64,000 nt of DNA from Thermoclostridium stercorarium subsp. stercorarium DSM 8532 (GTDB lineage Bacteria > Bacillota > Clostridia > DSM-8532). The notes under the pieces were generated by a model, which had not been told where the DNA came from, searched no databases, and worked only from the letters and a program-made list of their open reading frames with translations. The stretch covers positions 806,001 to 870,000 of the forward strand of contig NC_020134.1 in the NCBI RefSeq assembly GCF_000331995.1, given 5' to 3'. Below, piece after piece: positions 27,849-37,359 of the stretch (positions within the stretch are counted from its first letter, which is position 1; each line of letters begins with the position of its first letter). The translations under genes were made by a program, and so were the position numbers.

Positions 27849-28431
27849 TGTATCCTTTCTGATTGTAGGGGTTGGCGGACAGGGAACGCTTCTGACAAGC
27901 CGCGTGATTGGCGCCGCTGCCGTTAAGGCAGGTTACGACGTTAAGGTGTCGGAAGTTCATGGCATGGCACAGCGTGGCGGAAGTGTTGTTACATATGTGA
28001 AAACGGGCGAAAAGGTGAATTCACCGGTAATTGAAAAAGGAGAGGCGGATATTCTTCTGTGCTTTGAAAAGCTGGAGGCTTTAAGATGGCTTGACTTTGC
28101 CAAAAAAGACGGCGTGATCATAGTAAATGATCAGAGAATTGATCCGATGCCCGTGATCACCGGAAAAGAAAAATACCCTGATAACATAATTCAACAGCTT
28201 AAAGCGGCAAGGCGGAACGTGTACGCAATTGATGCCCTTGAAACCGCGAAAGAGCTGGGAAATATCAAAGCTCTTAATATAGTCATGGTGGGTTTTCTTG
28301 CAAGAAAAACCGGAATTCCAAAGGAAACATGGCATGAAGCCATTCGGGAAAATGTCAGGGCCAGTTTTGTGGACCTGAATATCAGGGCTTTTGATGCAGG
28401 CTATGAAATGGCGGAAAGCTGTATGAATTAG
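27841..28431 (+). CDS. iorB: Indolepyruvate ferredoxin oxidoreductase, beta subunit
   Basis: The 196-residue gamma-type domain subunit completes IorAB. The nucleotide-loop motif [14 protein letters not shown] and the [17 protein letters not shown] motif are typical. ATG 27841 overlaps the iorA stop by 8 bases; an in-frame start 9 bases earlier lacks a site. The next gene starts 17 bases after its stop. Confidence 0.95.
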   Translation: MGNVSFLIVGVGGQGTLLTSRVIGAAAVKAGYDVKVSEVHGMAQRGGSVVTYVKTGEKVNSPVIEKGEADILLCFEKLEALRWLDFAKKDGVIIVNDQRIDPMPVITGKEKYPDNIIQQLKAARRNVYAIDALETAKELGNIKALNIVMVGFLARKTGIPKETWHEAIRENVRASFVDLNIRAFDAGYEMAESCMN

Positions 28432-28448
28432 AATTGGAGGAAAAGGGA

Positions 28449-29756
28449 ATGGGTATCTGGAATGCCGAATATGAATGTATGGACAGGGAAAGACTGTATG
28501 AACTGCAGGGCGAACGCCTCCGCAGTACAGTTAAAAGAGTGTATGAAAACGTTCCGTATTACAGGCAGAAGATGAAGGAAAAAGGCGTGGAGCCCGGGGA
28601 CATAAAAAACGTTGATGATTTGAAAAAACTGCCTTTTACCTGTAAGCAGGATCTGAGGAATACATACCCTTATGGCCTTTTTGCAGTCCCGATGGAGGAA
28701 GTGGTAAGGATTCATGCATCCTCCGGCACAACCGGAAAACGGACTGTGGTAGGGTATACGGCAAAGGATATAGAAACCTGGGCTGAAATCATGGCAAGAT
28801 GTTTAACGGCGGCCGGAGCCGACAGAACATCCTTTGTTCACGTAGCTTATGGTTATGGCCTGTTTACAGGAGGGCTTGGCGTTCATTACGGCGCTGAAAA
28901 AATAGGTGCCACCGTGATTCCTGTTTCGGGAGGAAATACCAAGCTTCAGATACAGATTATGAAGGACTTCGGTTCCACAATTCTTACCTGCACGCCGTCG
29001 TATGCTTTGTATATTGCCGAAACAATGAGGGAAATGGGAATTGACCCAAAAAAGGATTTAAAACTTAAAGCAGGTATATTTGGCGCTGAACCGTGGACAG
29101 AAGCAATGAGGAGAGAAATAGAAAGTCAATTGGGAATTAAAGCCCATGATATTTACGGACTTTCTGAAGTAATAGGCCCGGGGGTGGCCGTGGAATGTGA
29201 ATGTCAGAGCGGAATGCATATTCAGGAGGATCATTTCATTGTGGAAGTGATAGATCCTGAGACCGAGGAGCCTCTTCCGATTGGGTCTGAAGGGGAACTG
29301 GTTTTCACATGTATTACAAAAGAAGCCCTGCCGTTGATTCGTTACCGTACAAGGGATGTTGCGCGCTTAACCGATGAGAAGTGCCCATGCGGAAGAACCC
29401 AGGTCAGGATGAGCAAAGTTTTGGGCAGAACCGATGATATGCTTATTATCCGCGGCGTTAATGTATATCCGTCTCAGATTGAAAGCGTCCTTCTTGAACT
29501 TGGCCTTTCAGCGCCGTATTACCAGCTGATAGTGGACAGGGTTGGTCCCCTTGACAGTCTTGAAGTTCAGGTGGAGATGACTCCCGAAATGTTCTCCGAC
29601 CAGGTAAAACAGATAGAAGCGGTGGAAAACAAAATCAGGCACAATATAGAAAGCACCCTTGGGCTTAGCTGCAAGGTAAGGCTTGTAGAGCCGAAAACCA
29701 TCCAAAGGTCGGAAGGAAAGGCGAAAAGAGTAATTGACAAAAGAAATTTGAAATAA
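28449..29756 (+). CDS. paaK: Phenylacetate-CoA ligase
   Basis: It adenylates an aryl acetate and couples it to CoA (or works in reverse to make ATP). The 435-residue length matches PaaK. The AMP-binding P-loop is [15 protein letters not shown], with later motifs [25 protein letters not shown] and the C-domain hinge [21 protein letters not shown] 28449 follows GGAGG (28436-28440). Downstream of iorAB it probably handles the aryl-acetyl-CoA that IorAB makes or uses, an energy-yielding or aromatic-salvage route; the direction is inference. Confidence 0.93.
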   Translation: MGIWNAEYECMDRERLYELQGERLRSTVKRVYENVPYYRQKMKEKGVEPGDIKNVDDLKKLPFTCKQDLRNTYPYGLFAVPMEEVVRIHASSGTTGKRTVVGYTAKDIETWAEIMARCLTAAGADRTSFVHVAYGYGLFTGGLGVHYGAEKIGATVIPVSGGNTKLQIQIMKDFGSTILTCTPSYALYIAETMREMGIDPKKDLKLKAGIFGAEPWTEAMRREIESQLGIKAHDIYGLSEVIGPGVAVECECQSGMHIQEDHFIVEVIDPETEEPLPIGSEGELVFTCITKEALPLIRYRTRDVARLTDEKCPCGRTQVRMSKVLGRTDDMLIIRGVNVYPSQIESVLLELGLSAPYYQLIVDRVGPLDSLEVQVEMTPEMFSDQVKQIEAVENKIRHNIESTLGLSCKVRLVEPKTIQRSEGKAKRVIDKRNLK

Positions 29757-29784
29757 AAAATTTGAAGAATATTAAAATTTCCTC

Positions 29785-29813
29785 TTGACCAAAATAATTT
29801 TGCGCATTATAAT
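29785..29813 (+). promoter_or_regulatory. Promoter for the tRNA pair
   Basis: TTGACC at 29785-29790 and TATAAT at 29808-29813 are 17 bases apart, 24 bases before the tRNA. Confidence 0.8.
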
Positions 29814-29837
29814 AGAACTTGCGTTACGAAATGACAA

Positions 29838-29913
29838 TCCTCAATAGCTCAGTCGGTAGAGCATGCGGCTGTTAACCGCAGGGTCGTTGGTTCGAGTCCA
29901 ACTTGAGGAGCCA
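29838..29913 (+). tRNA. tRNA-Asn (anticodon GTT)
   Basis: A 76-base cloverleaf has acceptor TCCTCAA/TTGAGGA, anticodon loop CTGTTAA with GTT at 29871-29873, the GGTTCGAGTCC T-arm and an encoded CCA. Confidence 0.97.
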
Positions 29914-29916
29914 TTA

Positions 29917-29993
29917 GGGCCTTTAGCTCAGTTGGTCAGAGCTTCCGGCTCATAACCGGCAGGTCCGGGGTTCGAGTCCCTGAAGGCCCACCA
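29917..29993 (+). tRNA. tRNA with CAT anticodon (Met elongator or Ile2)
   Basis: A 77-base cloverleaf has acceptor GGGCCTT/AAGGCCC, anticodon CAT at 29951-29953 in loop CTCATAA, and an encoded CCA. The paired first base and the CCGG anticodon stem rule out the initiator. The acceptor and loop sequence look more like Bacillus tRNA-Ile2, whose C34 becomes lysidine, than like elongator tRNA-Met. Only three bases separate it from tRNA-Asn. Confidence 0.9.
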
Positions 29994-29996
29994 AAT

Positions 29997-30029
29997 AAGG
30001 ATGGATATTTTTATCCATCCTTTCTTATT
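29997..30029 (+). terminator. Terminator of the tRNA transcript
   Basis: An 11-bp perfect stem (29997-30007 with 30012-30022), a TTTT loop and a TTTCTTATT tail follow the second tRNA by three bases. Confidence 0.9.
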
Positions 30030-30165
30030 GTCAATTGAATAAATATCCTTTCATATGTTGTGTCCTTATCAGGCCATGCGTTGTCCGTTCCATCGCTCAT
30101 GCCTGCTTTCAAAAGTCAGCAAAAACCCTCTGTTTTAGTGATGAGATTGTTTTTCAGGGAGAGAG

Positions 30166-30870
30166 ATGATGATCAAAATAGGAAACAGGCTTCTCAAAAT
30201 AGCGTCAATGGTTGGTAAATGTGAAAAACCTGCAGACATAGGAACCGATCATGCTTATATTCCCATATATCTGGTACAGGCGGGAATGTGTGGAAAGGCC
30301 GTTGCCACCGATGTTAGAGAAGGTCCGCTCATGAAGGCGAGGAAAAATATTGAAAAGTATCGGCTGTCGGACAGAATAGAGCTGCGCATGGGAGACGGTC
30401 TGAAGCCGATAGGCGAAAATGAATGTGATGTCTTTATCATCGCCGGAATTGGCGGCGTGGTTATGACCGAAATACTTGAAACGTCGCTTGAAAAAGCGAA
30501 AAAAGCAAAAGCTCTTATCCTGCAACCAGCGTACTATGACGAAGTTTTAAGGGAATATCTTTATAAAAAAGGATTTTGTATTGAAACAGAAGCTCTCGCA
30601 GAGGATGAAGGCAGGATGTATGCGATAATACGGGCTTATTTTGACGGTATTGCCCGCAGTGACGATGATCTGTATTACCATATCGGCAGATCCTTATTTG
30701 TCAATCGGGATCCGCTGCTGGGGAGTTTCCTTCAGAGGCGTATCCGGATACAGACAAATATTGTGAACGGTATGAGAAAGTCGGCAAAGGTGGATGAACG
30801 GGAATATCTGGAGCAATATAACCTGCTTGTGAAAATGAAAAAGGCATATGAGGATTTTGCAGGAAACTGA
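30166..30870 (+). CDS. trmK: tRNA (adenine(22)-N(1))-methyltransferase TrmK
   Basis: It methylates A22 of tRNA with SAM. The 234-residue protein has the SAM-binding DIGTDHAYIPIYLVQ motif and the TrmK-specific VFIIAGIGGVVMTEIL; LILQPAYYDEVLREYL follows. ATG 30166 (or the next codon, also ATG) follows AGGGAGAG. The Nif3-like gene that usually follows trmK in Firmicutes lies 150 bases downstream. Confidence 0.93.
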   Translation: MMIKIGNRLLKIASMVGKCEKPADIGTDHAYIPIYLVQAGMCGKAVATDVREGPLMKARKNIEKYRLSDRIELRMGDGLKPIGENECDVFIIAGIGGVVMTEILETSLEKAKKAKALILQPAYYDEVLREYLYKKGFCIETEALAEDEGRMYAIIRAYFDGIARSDDDLYYHIGRSLFVNRDPLLGSFLQRRIRIQTNIVNGMRKSAKVDEREYLEQYNLLVKMKKAYEDFAGN

Positions 30871-31020
30871 GTTGCTTTTATGTATTTTGTAATGCTGAAA
30901 TATGTGTAATTCCGTGTTAAAATAATTTCTGAAACAGTCATAATAACCGTAAAAATGATACCACCATACATCCCGGGAATTTTGCTCAATACATGAAACA
31001 ATGGCAGGGGCGTGATAATC

Positions 31021-32121
31021 TTGAAGTGCAGGGATATTATTAATATACTGGAGAATGAAGCTCCGCTGAAGTTACAGGAGGATTATGACAATTCGGGACT
31101 TCAGTGGGGTAATCCCGAAGATCCCGTTCAGAAAGTGCTTGTTTGCCTTGACTTTACACCCGATGCTCTGCGTAATGCCGTGGAGAATAAAGTACAACTG
31201 GTTATATCACATCATCCGGTACTGTTCAGGCCGTTGAGGACAATAAACACTGCAGCCGGAAAAGGTGCGATGATTGCCGAGTGCATAAAAAACGATATAA
31301 GTGTGTACTCACTGCACACTAATTTTGACACGGCTGATAACGGGCTTAACGAATACCTTGCAAAAACTCTGGAGTTACAGGACATAACAGGGCTGAAAAA
31401 ACACTACCGGGATGATTTGTATAAACTTGTTGTGTTTGTACCCGAAGAAAGCCTTCAGAAGGTCCAAAAGGCGATTTTTGACGCAGGCGGAGGTTATATA
31501 GGCAATTACAGCGACTGCAGTTTTTCCGCACCCGGAACGGGAACCTTCAGGCCGTTGGAAGGCTCAAATCCGTATATAGGGCAGACGGGGATATTTGAAA
31601 AGGTAAAGGAATACAGGCTTGAGGTGCTGGTCCCGGAAGGCAAGCTGAGGGATGTTGTAAAAAACATGCTTGAAGCCCATCCTTATGAAGAAGTGGCATA
31701 TGACATATATCATGTTGAACAGCCCGGCCATGAATACAGCCTGGGAAGGATTGGGACACTTAGAGAAAAATTAAGCTGTGATGAGTTTGTCTTACACGTA
31801 AAAGAAAAATTAAACGTTCATAATGTCCGTACCGTCGGCAGAATACAGGATGCCGAAATTCAAAGGGTAGCCGTATTTTGCGGGAGTTTTGACGGGGACG
31901 TAAAGGTTTTGAAGGATAAAAACGTGGATGCGCTGGTGACAGGCGACCTTAAATATCACACCGCGCAGGAACTTGAAGATGCGGGAATTTTCACCGTTGA
32001 TGCAGGACACTATCATACCGAAAAACTGTTTATAAAGGCAATATCTGATATATTGAAAAACAGGCTCAAAGATGTTATAATCGTTGAGCACTACGGAAAC
32101 GATATTTTTGATTTCAGATAG
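31021..32121 (+). CDS. Nif3-like dinuclear metal-centre protein
   Basis: The 366-residue protein belongs to the NIF3/YqfO hexameric family, sometimes labelled GTP cyclohydrolase I type 2, with unclear function. Metal ligands are visible in VISHHPVLFRP, SLHTNFDTADNGLN and the C-terminal VDAGHYHTEK. The YqfO-type insert sits in the middle (about residues 125-230). I chose TTG 31021, 10 bases after AGGGG, since the family starts M-K-x-x-D-I; a GTG nine bases upstream is too close. It forms the usual pair with trmK. Confidence 0.9.
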   Translation: MKCRDIINILENEAPLKLQEDYDNSGLQWGNPEDPVQKVLVCLDFTPDALRNAVENKVQLVISHHPVLFRPLRTINTAAGKGAMIAECIKNDISVYSLHTNFDTADNGLNEYLAKTLELQDITGLKKHYRDDLYKLVVFVPEESLQKVQKAIFDAGGGYIGNYSDCSFSAPGTGTFRPLEGSNPYIGQTGIFEKVKEYRLEVLVPEGKLRDVVKNMLEAHPYEEVAYDIYHVEQPGHEYSLGRIGTLREKLSCDEFVLHVKEKLNVHNVRTVGRIQDAEIQRVAVFCGSFDGDVKVLKDKNVDALVTGDLKYHTAQELEDAGIFTVDAGHYHTEKLFIKAISDILKNRLKDVIIVEHYGNDIFDFR

Positions 32122-32157
32122 TTTTTAGCGGAATGACTTAATTATAGAAAAGGTAAT

Positions 32158-32525
32158 ATTGAGTAAGTCAGATGATCGCGGGTACAGTGCCGAAAGGCCG
32201 TACACGAGGAAAGTCCGGGCTCCACAGGGCAGGGTGCCGGGTAACTCCCGGTCAAGGCGACTTGAAGGAAAGTGCAACAGAAATAAACCGCCTTATGGAT
32301 GGCCGATTTACCGGCAGTCCATAGGGTAAGGGTGGAAAGGTGAGGTAAGAGCTCACCGGTTTCCTGGCGACAGGAAACGCTCTGTAAACCCCACCCGGAG
32401 CAACACCGCATATGAGGACGTTAAGGTGGCCCGCCAGTCCTCGAAGGTGGCTTGAGCCATGTAGTAATACATGGCCTAGATAGATGATCATCTAATACAG
32501 AACCCGGCTTACAGACTTACTCAAT
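32158..32525 (+). ncRNA. rnpB: RNase P RNA, bacterial type A
   Basis: The terminal P1 stem pairs ATTGAGTAAGTC (32158-32169) with GACTTACTCAAT (32514-32525). Inside are the conserved GAGGAAAGTCCGGGCTCC near the 5' end, GGGTAAGGGTGGAAAGG, and the 3' core AGATAGATGATCATC-x-ACAGAACCCGGC, as in RNase P catalytic RNA. It matures the 5' ends of tRNAs. The gene is followed at once by a terminator. The 5' end may be off by a few bases. Confidence 0.96.
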
Positions 32526-32529
32526 ATTA

Positions 32530-32558
32530 AAAAGCCCGGAGAAATCCGGGCTTTTATT
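32530..32558 (+). terminator. Terminator of rnpB
   Basis: An 11-bp stem AAAAGCCCGGA/TCCGGGCTTTT with a GAAA loop and a T-rich tail. Confidence 0.9.
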
Positions 32559-33024
32559 ATGCGCTCTTATACTATATACTGTGTTTAGGTACCCATAAAA
32601 TTCATAGATTTGAGGTAGTAACCCTGACATGAAAAATATTGATATATACTGTTGCTTTTGCTGTATTTTCTTGCGTCTGTATTTTAAAGACATTTTTTTC
32701 AAAGTTTTTATGATAACGGATGAACAAAAATAAAAATAACTTCTTAGTCTTTATGGTTGGCATGTGATTAAGGTAATTGAAATATTATACATATTTAGAT
32801 ATAATTGTAACACATATAGCAAAACTTTATGCATTTTTTTGTAACAAAATACTAGTCATAAATGTTAATTAAATGAAGACCCGTAATACTATGTTAATAA
32901 ATTTGTATGCGATTTAAAGTATTATAATGATTAAGATATGTAACCTGCTGTATATTGAAGTTACATTCTCACCGGTATAAAATAATGGCGACAATTCAAA
33001 TACCGAATTGAATGGAGGTAAACT
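32559..33024. other. AT-rich gap without a recognisable gene
   Basis: About 460 AT-rich bases between rnpB and the broken lipoprotein gene. A TATAAT at 32923-32928 may be a -10 box for the next gene, but I see no good -35. No ORF or RNA is recognised. Confidence 0.4.
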
Positions 33025-33601
33025 ATGAAGCGTTTTTGTTTGGCTATTTCGGTACTATTTCTTTTAATGTTCTCATGTTGTGCATACTATGAGAAGGAAA
33101 GGTGGACGGGAAGAAGTGAATTTACTGACAGAGTCAGATAATATAACCGGATACAGTTGTAAAGTAAAAATAAATAAAAATAGACTCGAAATTAGTTCTG
33201 AAGATGAAACTTATATATTTAACGGAATTACCGTTGAAAACGAATATGAGTGTACTTATTCTCAAATTAAAGAATATTTAAAAAAACAATATGAAGAGGG
33301 AATTATTTCAAATAATGATCCCACAGAACTTGAACTTCAATTTGAGGATGAAATTCCTCGGTCAATTACATGGTGTGAATATTATTATGACCCGGAGATA
33401 GATTCTTTCCTTTACAGCGACATGGAAGTTTCATCAACCGTGGAGAAAGAGGAAATAAGTGCTAATACTGTTTTGAAAATTGGCTTAAACAATTCTGATA
33501 TACTTGATTCAAGTTTCCGGCAACAAAAACGATATAGAATAATTCGTATTGATTGCAAGTTCGACGAGCAAATGGTGGAATATTATGTTATCTTTGGCTG
33601 A
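33025..33601 (+). pseudogene. Frameshifted lipoprotein gene
   Basis: ATG 33025, with GGAGG seven bases upstream, opens a lipoprotein signal (MKRFCLAISVLFLLMFSCC) but hits TAA at 33139-33141. A second frame (+1 relative), open from 33080 to 33601, then encodes about 160 residues of acidic, soluble protein without a signal of its own. Joining the frames in the overlap 33080-33139 would give one lipoprotein of about 190 residues. I read it as a broken gene or a sequencing frameshift. Alternatively, a separate protein starts at GTG 33116, after GGGAAGAA. The body matches no family I know. Base use is more AT-rich than its neighbours. Confidence 0.6.
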
Positions 33602-34076
33602 CAGCTTAAACATTCTTAAACTTGGCTGACATCAGTTTTTGTTACTAAAACATTGTTTTACCGTAATCTTTTTGTATTCGGATATATACTCTTAAAAGAG
33701 ACAGGTCATTGGGAATACCGGTCTAAGGCTTTAATAAAATTTTGTGTAAACTAAAGAACTCTTTCTATGTTAAGAATACGAAACGAATCTGCTGCCTATT
33801 ACGATATTTATGGAAGCATATGAAAAATACATAAGATCGATGGTAAAAGAAAGTTAACAGTAAAGATTGTTAAGTTCGGTAAGCAGGATAAATATCCTGC
33901 TTTTTTATGGTGATAACGACAACCTTTCATTGAAAATGGAAAGTGAAAATAGTGTTGACACTTCTACGTGTACGTAATGGTAAAAATGAAGAAGATAGAG
34001 TATAAAAGTAATTATTTATATTTTTATGTTGGATGTCAAAAGACAATCTGCAGTAAAATAAGGAATATAAAAAGAA
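33602..34076. other. Gap holding gene debris and a terminator
   Basis: I see no intact gene. A short frame near 33811-33858 (MEAYEKYIRSMVKES) could be the tail of a lost gene. It is followed by an intrinsic terminator at 33882-33906. Confidence 0.35.
33882..33906 (+). terminator. Intrinsic terminator with no intact gene upstream
   Basis: A 9-bp stem AGCAGGATA/TATCCTGCT and six T. Confidence 0.75.
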
Positions 34077-34124
34077 TTGACATATACTGTTATATTGTAT
34101 ATATTATATATATACAATATAACA
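34077..34124 (+). promoter_or_regulatory. Promoter and palindromic operator of the GntR-ABC operon
   Basis: TTGACA at 34077-34082 and TATATT at 34100-34105 are 17 bases apart. Overlapping the -10 is a perfect 16-bp inverted repeat (34088-34103 with 34109-34124, 5-base spacer). This position is typical of an autoregulatory operator bound by the GntR-family repressor encoded immediately downstream. Confidence 0.75.
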
Positions 34125-34134
34125 GGTGGTGTTC

Positions 34135-34509
34135 ATGAACATTATCATTAGCAATTCCAGCGGGCAGCCCATATATGAGCAGATTGTGAATCAGATAAAA
34201 AACATGATTATTTCCGGAGAGCTGAAAGAAGGAGATTCTTTGCCTTCGATGCGGCTTCTGGCAAAAGAATTAAGGATAAGTGTCATTACTACGAAAAGGG
34301 CTTATGAAGAGCTTGAAAGGGAGGGCTTTATTGTTTCTATAACAGGTAAAGGGAGTTTTGTCGCGGCAAAAAATGTTGAACTTATAAAGGAGCAGCAGCT
34401 GCGGGAAATTGAGGAATATCTGCAGAAAGTTGTTGAAAAATCAATTGCCTGCGGTATCTCGCTGGATGAATTGATTGAAATGCTGACGATCTTTTACAAA
34501 GGAGAGTGA
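34135..34509 (+). CDS. GntR family transcriptional regulator, YtrA type
   Basis: The 124-residue protein has the short YtrA-subfamily layout: a winged helix (about residues 8-75; QPIYEQIVNQIKNMI, LPSMRLLAKELRISVITTKRAYEELEREG) and a short dimerisation tail. YtrA-type repressors control the ABC transporter encoded with them. ATG 34135 follows AGGTGG; two GTG codons just upstream are less well spaced. It overlaps the open frame of the next gene by 4 bases. Confidence 0.9.
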   Translation: MNIIISNSSGQPIYEQIVNQIKNMIISGELKEGDSLPSMRLLAKELRISVITTKRAYEELEREGFIVSITGKGSFVAAKNVELIKEQQLREIEEYLQKVVEKSIACGISLDELIEMLTIFYKGE

Positions 34510-34517
34510 GAAAAATC

Positions 34518-35384
34518 ATGACTGAAGCGTTGAAGCTGGTCAATGTGTCAAAACATTACAGAGATTTTTCATTGAACAGGATAAACATCAGTTTGCCGAG
34601 CGGATGCATTATGGGGTTTATCGGTGAAAACGGAGCGGGCAAGACAACGACGATAAAACTTATATTGGATCTCATAAAAAAAGACGAAGGGAAAATTTTT
34701 GTTCTTGGAAAGGATAATCAGATTGGTTTAAAAAGTCTGAAGGAAAATATCGGTGTAGTGATGGAAGACTGTTTTTTCCCCGAAAACCTGACAGCAGCGA
34801 ATATTAACAGGATTCTTTACGGGATATATGAGACATGGGATGAGCGTAAGTTTTATTCATATCTCAAACAGTTTTCAATTCCTGCAAACAAATCCATTAA
34901 GGAATATTCAAAAGGTATGAAAATGAAGTTATCAATCGCGGCTGCGCTGTCCCACGAAAGCAAACTGTTAATACTGGATGAGCCTACAAACGGTCTGGAT
35001 CCTGTGGTCCGTGATGAAGTCCTGGACGTTTTTCTTGATTTCATACAGGACGAAAGTCATTCGGTTTTTATTTCGTCGCATATAATAAGTGATCTGGAAA
35101 AAATATGCGATTATATTACGTTTATTCATAAAGGCAGTATTGTTTTCAGCGAAAGCAAGGATGAATTGCTGGAGAAATATGGCATTCTCAAATGCTCTGA
35201 ACAGGATTTTCAAAACATAGATTCAGATGCGGTAGTCGGATACCGAAAAAACAGTTTCGGCGTAGAGGCTCTTGTTCTGAAGGACGGGGTAGGGAAAAAT
35301 TTCGTGATGGATCGGCCGAGTATAGAAGATATTATGCTGTATTATACCAACCGGTCAAAAGAAAAAAAGCCATTGGAGGTGTGA
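34518..35384 (+). CDS. ABC transporter ATP-binding protein
   Basis: The 288-residue ATPase drives the partner permease. Walker A is GENGAGKTTTIKL, the signature is YSKGMKMKLSIAAAL and Walker B is LLILDEPTNGLDP, with SSHIISDLEKI as the H-loop. It is of the YtrB/EcsA type often linked to antibiotic or bacitracin-like stress and to multidrug export. I chose ATG 34518; a GTG at 34506 is nearer the AAGGAG but leaves only one base of spacing. Confidence 0.9.
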   Translation: MTEALKLVNVSKHYRDFSLNRINISLPSGCIMGFIGENGAGKTTTIKLILDLIKKDEGKIFVLGKDNQIGLKSLKENIGVVMEDCFFPENLTAANINRILYGIYETWDERKFYSYLKQFSIPANKSIKEYSKGMKMKLSIAAALSHESKLLILDEPTNGLDPVVRDEVLDVFLDFIQDESHSVFISSHIISDLEKICDYITFIHKGSIVFSESKDELLEKYGILKCSEQDFQNIDSDAVVGYRKNSFGVEALVLKDGVGKNFVMDRPSIEDIMLYYTNRSKEKKPLEV

Positions 35385-35391
35385 ATGTAAA

Positions 35392-35997
35392 ATGAAAGGG
35401 CTTATATTGAAAGATTTGTACAATTTGAAGAAACAGAACAAAATTATTTTGATTCTTGTAATTTTCTACCTGATCATTTCGCTGACAAGTAATGATCCTT
35501 CCTTTTTTGGCGGCATATTGACATTTTTAATGGTAATGCTGGTGATAAATTCCATAGCCTATGATGAAAAATCCAAATGGGAAAGTTATGCATTGACCAT
35601 GCCTGTCTCAAGATCTGATTTAGTGCTAAGCAAATATATATTGGGGGTTCTTTTGTTATTAGTCGCGTTTGCTGCCAATTTTGTTTTCCGCCTGGCTACA
35701 GGCGCAAATCTTGCAGAAACGTTGGCAGTCTGCGTTGTAACATTGCTTGCGGGATTATTCGCCGTATTATTGATACTTCCGTTCCTTTTCAAATTCGGCG
35801 TGGAAAAAGGGAGATATATTATAATTTTAATTTTCTTTATATTAACAATGCTTGTGACAGCTTTGGGAAAAACAGGCTTTAAACTGTCAGACGAATTTTT
35901 AAGTTTACTTCCTGTTCTCAGTATATTGGTTATCATCTTAGCAGGGGTTATTTCGGTAGCAGCATCCCTTGCTATTTATAAAAATAAGGAAATGTAA
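35392..35997 (+). CDS. ABC-2 type transporter permease
   Basis: The 201-residue protein has six hydrophobic helices and opens MKGLILKDLYNLKKQNK, a hallmark of ABC-2 permeases that pair with YtrA/GntR systems. KWESYALTMPVSRSDLVLSKYI is the conserved cytoplasmic loop. It follows the ATPase by 7 bases. The substrate is unknown. Confidence 0.88.
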   Translation: MKGLILKDLYNLKKQNKIILILVIFYLIISLTSNDPSFFGGILTFLMVMLVINSIAYDEKSKWESYALTMPVSRSDLVLSKYILGVLLLLVAFAANFVFRLATGANLAETLAVCVVTLLAGLFAVLLILPFLFKFGVEKGRYIIILIFFILTMLVTALGKTGFKLSDEFLSLLPVLSILVIILAGVISVAASLAIYKNKEM

Positions 35998-36397
35998 TAG
36001 AAAATAAAATCCGTTGCGAATTGATCGCGCCTCTTGATAATTTTCTTTGGACAGAAAGCTTATAAAAATGCTTTTTGGCTTTGACTACAAATGCTTATAC
36101 ACCGAAATCTCAGAGAAAATACGGTTATTATGTTCTTCCCATGCTTTACGGCGACAGGTTTATCGAGGGTAGGGGCTGTACGGAACGGCAAGGATAGAGT
36201 GCCGGAAGTAAAAAATATCTGGCATGAAGATGATTTCATGCCGGCAGAGGAAGTACGGGAAGAAATTGCAGGATGTTTTAACAGATTTGCAGACTTTAAT
36301 GAGTGTAAAAACGTTATATATTATACAAAATACTAATATAAGCATTAGGCTCTGGCAAAACTGCCGGTAAAAAATATTTGATCCCAAGGAGAATTAA
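35998..36397. other. Gap with a doubtful 81-codon ORF
   Basis: An ORF at 36091-36336 (ending in FADFNECKNVIYYTKY) lacks a convincing ribosome binding site and family resemblance. It may be a remnant. No terminator for the ABC operon is clear. Confidence 0.3.
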
Positions 36398-37336
36398 ATG
36401 GATAACAGAAAGTTAATGGAGATAAGAAATAATATTGCGGTTCTTCCGTCTTTACGGGAAAAGGCTGATAAGTTGCGCAAACGTATCAGGGATGCAGAGC
36501 GCAATGTTGAAGAATTGCTGGAAAACTACAAAAAAGAGTGCGTTGATGTGGAGCAGCTCAAAAACAGCTCATTCTCAGCGTTTTTACTGAAACTGTTGGG
36601 AAAATATCAGGGGAAACTGGAGAAAGAGGAAAAGGAAGCAATAAATGCAAAAGTGCAATACGACAGGGCTTGCCAGTTTGTAGATGAACTGCGTAAGGAA
36701 CTTCATGAGACTGAAATGAGGATTATCGCTCTCAAAGAAGATGAAAGAACTTATGAAGCCGAGATGAAAAGGCGTGAGCAAGAGTTGCTGAGCAAAATGC
36801 ATACGGAACATTTCGAAAACTATATGAAACTTGAACGGGAACGCGACTTTATTCAGAAACAGATTTTTGAGATGGATGAAGCCATCCGTGCCGCAACAAG
36901 GGCGCAAAGCACCGCCCGCAGTGTTATGGGTCATCTCAGCAGCGCGGAAAAATGGGCAACATTTGATGTCTGGTCCAATAACGGAATTATCAGCCATATG
37001 GCCAAGTATGACCGTATAGACCGTGCCGAATCCGAAATCAACCGTTTGTATTCACAACTCAGGGAACTTAAAAAAGAACTTTCGGATATAGATTTGAATG
37101 CAGCACCGGGACTTAATGAGTTTGATACGGTAACCCGGTTTATTGACATTTGTTTTGATAATATTTTTACCGATTTGAAGGTAAGAAACATGATAAGGGA
37201 TAACCTGGATCAGGTAAACAGAGTTTATCAAAACCTGACGCAGCTTATTCACAATATTGAAAACAGGAAGAGGGAGCTGCAGAGAAGAATGGGGGAAATA
37301 GAACACCTGAAAAATGAGCTCCTTTTATCGTTGTAA
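36398..37336 (+). CDS. Coiled-coil protein of unknown function
   Basis: I do not recognise this 312-residue protein. It is almost entirely charged helix with heptad patterns (about residues 10-150 and 205-310), interrupted by a less charged centre (SSAEKWATFDVWSNNGIISH). No signal or membrane segment is seen, so it should be cytoplasmic. AAGGAG precedes ATG 36398. It stands alone between the ABC operon and a convergent methyltransferase gene. Confidence 0.7.
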   Translation: MDNRKLMEIRNNIAVLPSLREKADKLRKRIRDAERNVEELLENYKKECVDVEQLKNSSFSAFLLKLLGKYQGKLEKEEKEAINAKVQYDRACQFVDELRKELHETEMRIIALKEDERTYEAEMKRREQELLSKMHTEHFENYMKLERERDFIQKQIFEMDEAIRAATRAQSTARSVMGHLSSAEKWATFDVWSNNGIISHMAKYDRIDRAESEINRLYSQLRELKKELSDIDLNAAPGLNEFDTVTRFIDICFDNIFTDLKVRNMIRDNLDQVNRVYQNLTQLIHNIENRKRELQRRMGEIEHLKNELLLSL

Positions 37337-37359
37337 CGGGTGTAAAGGATAAGGAGTTA

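Noticed and set aside
36091-36336. 81-codon frame after the ABC operon
   Set aside because: No site, no family and atypical composition; kept only as a note on the gap.
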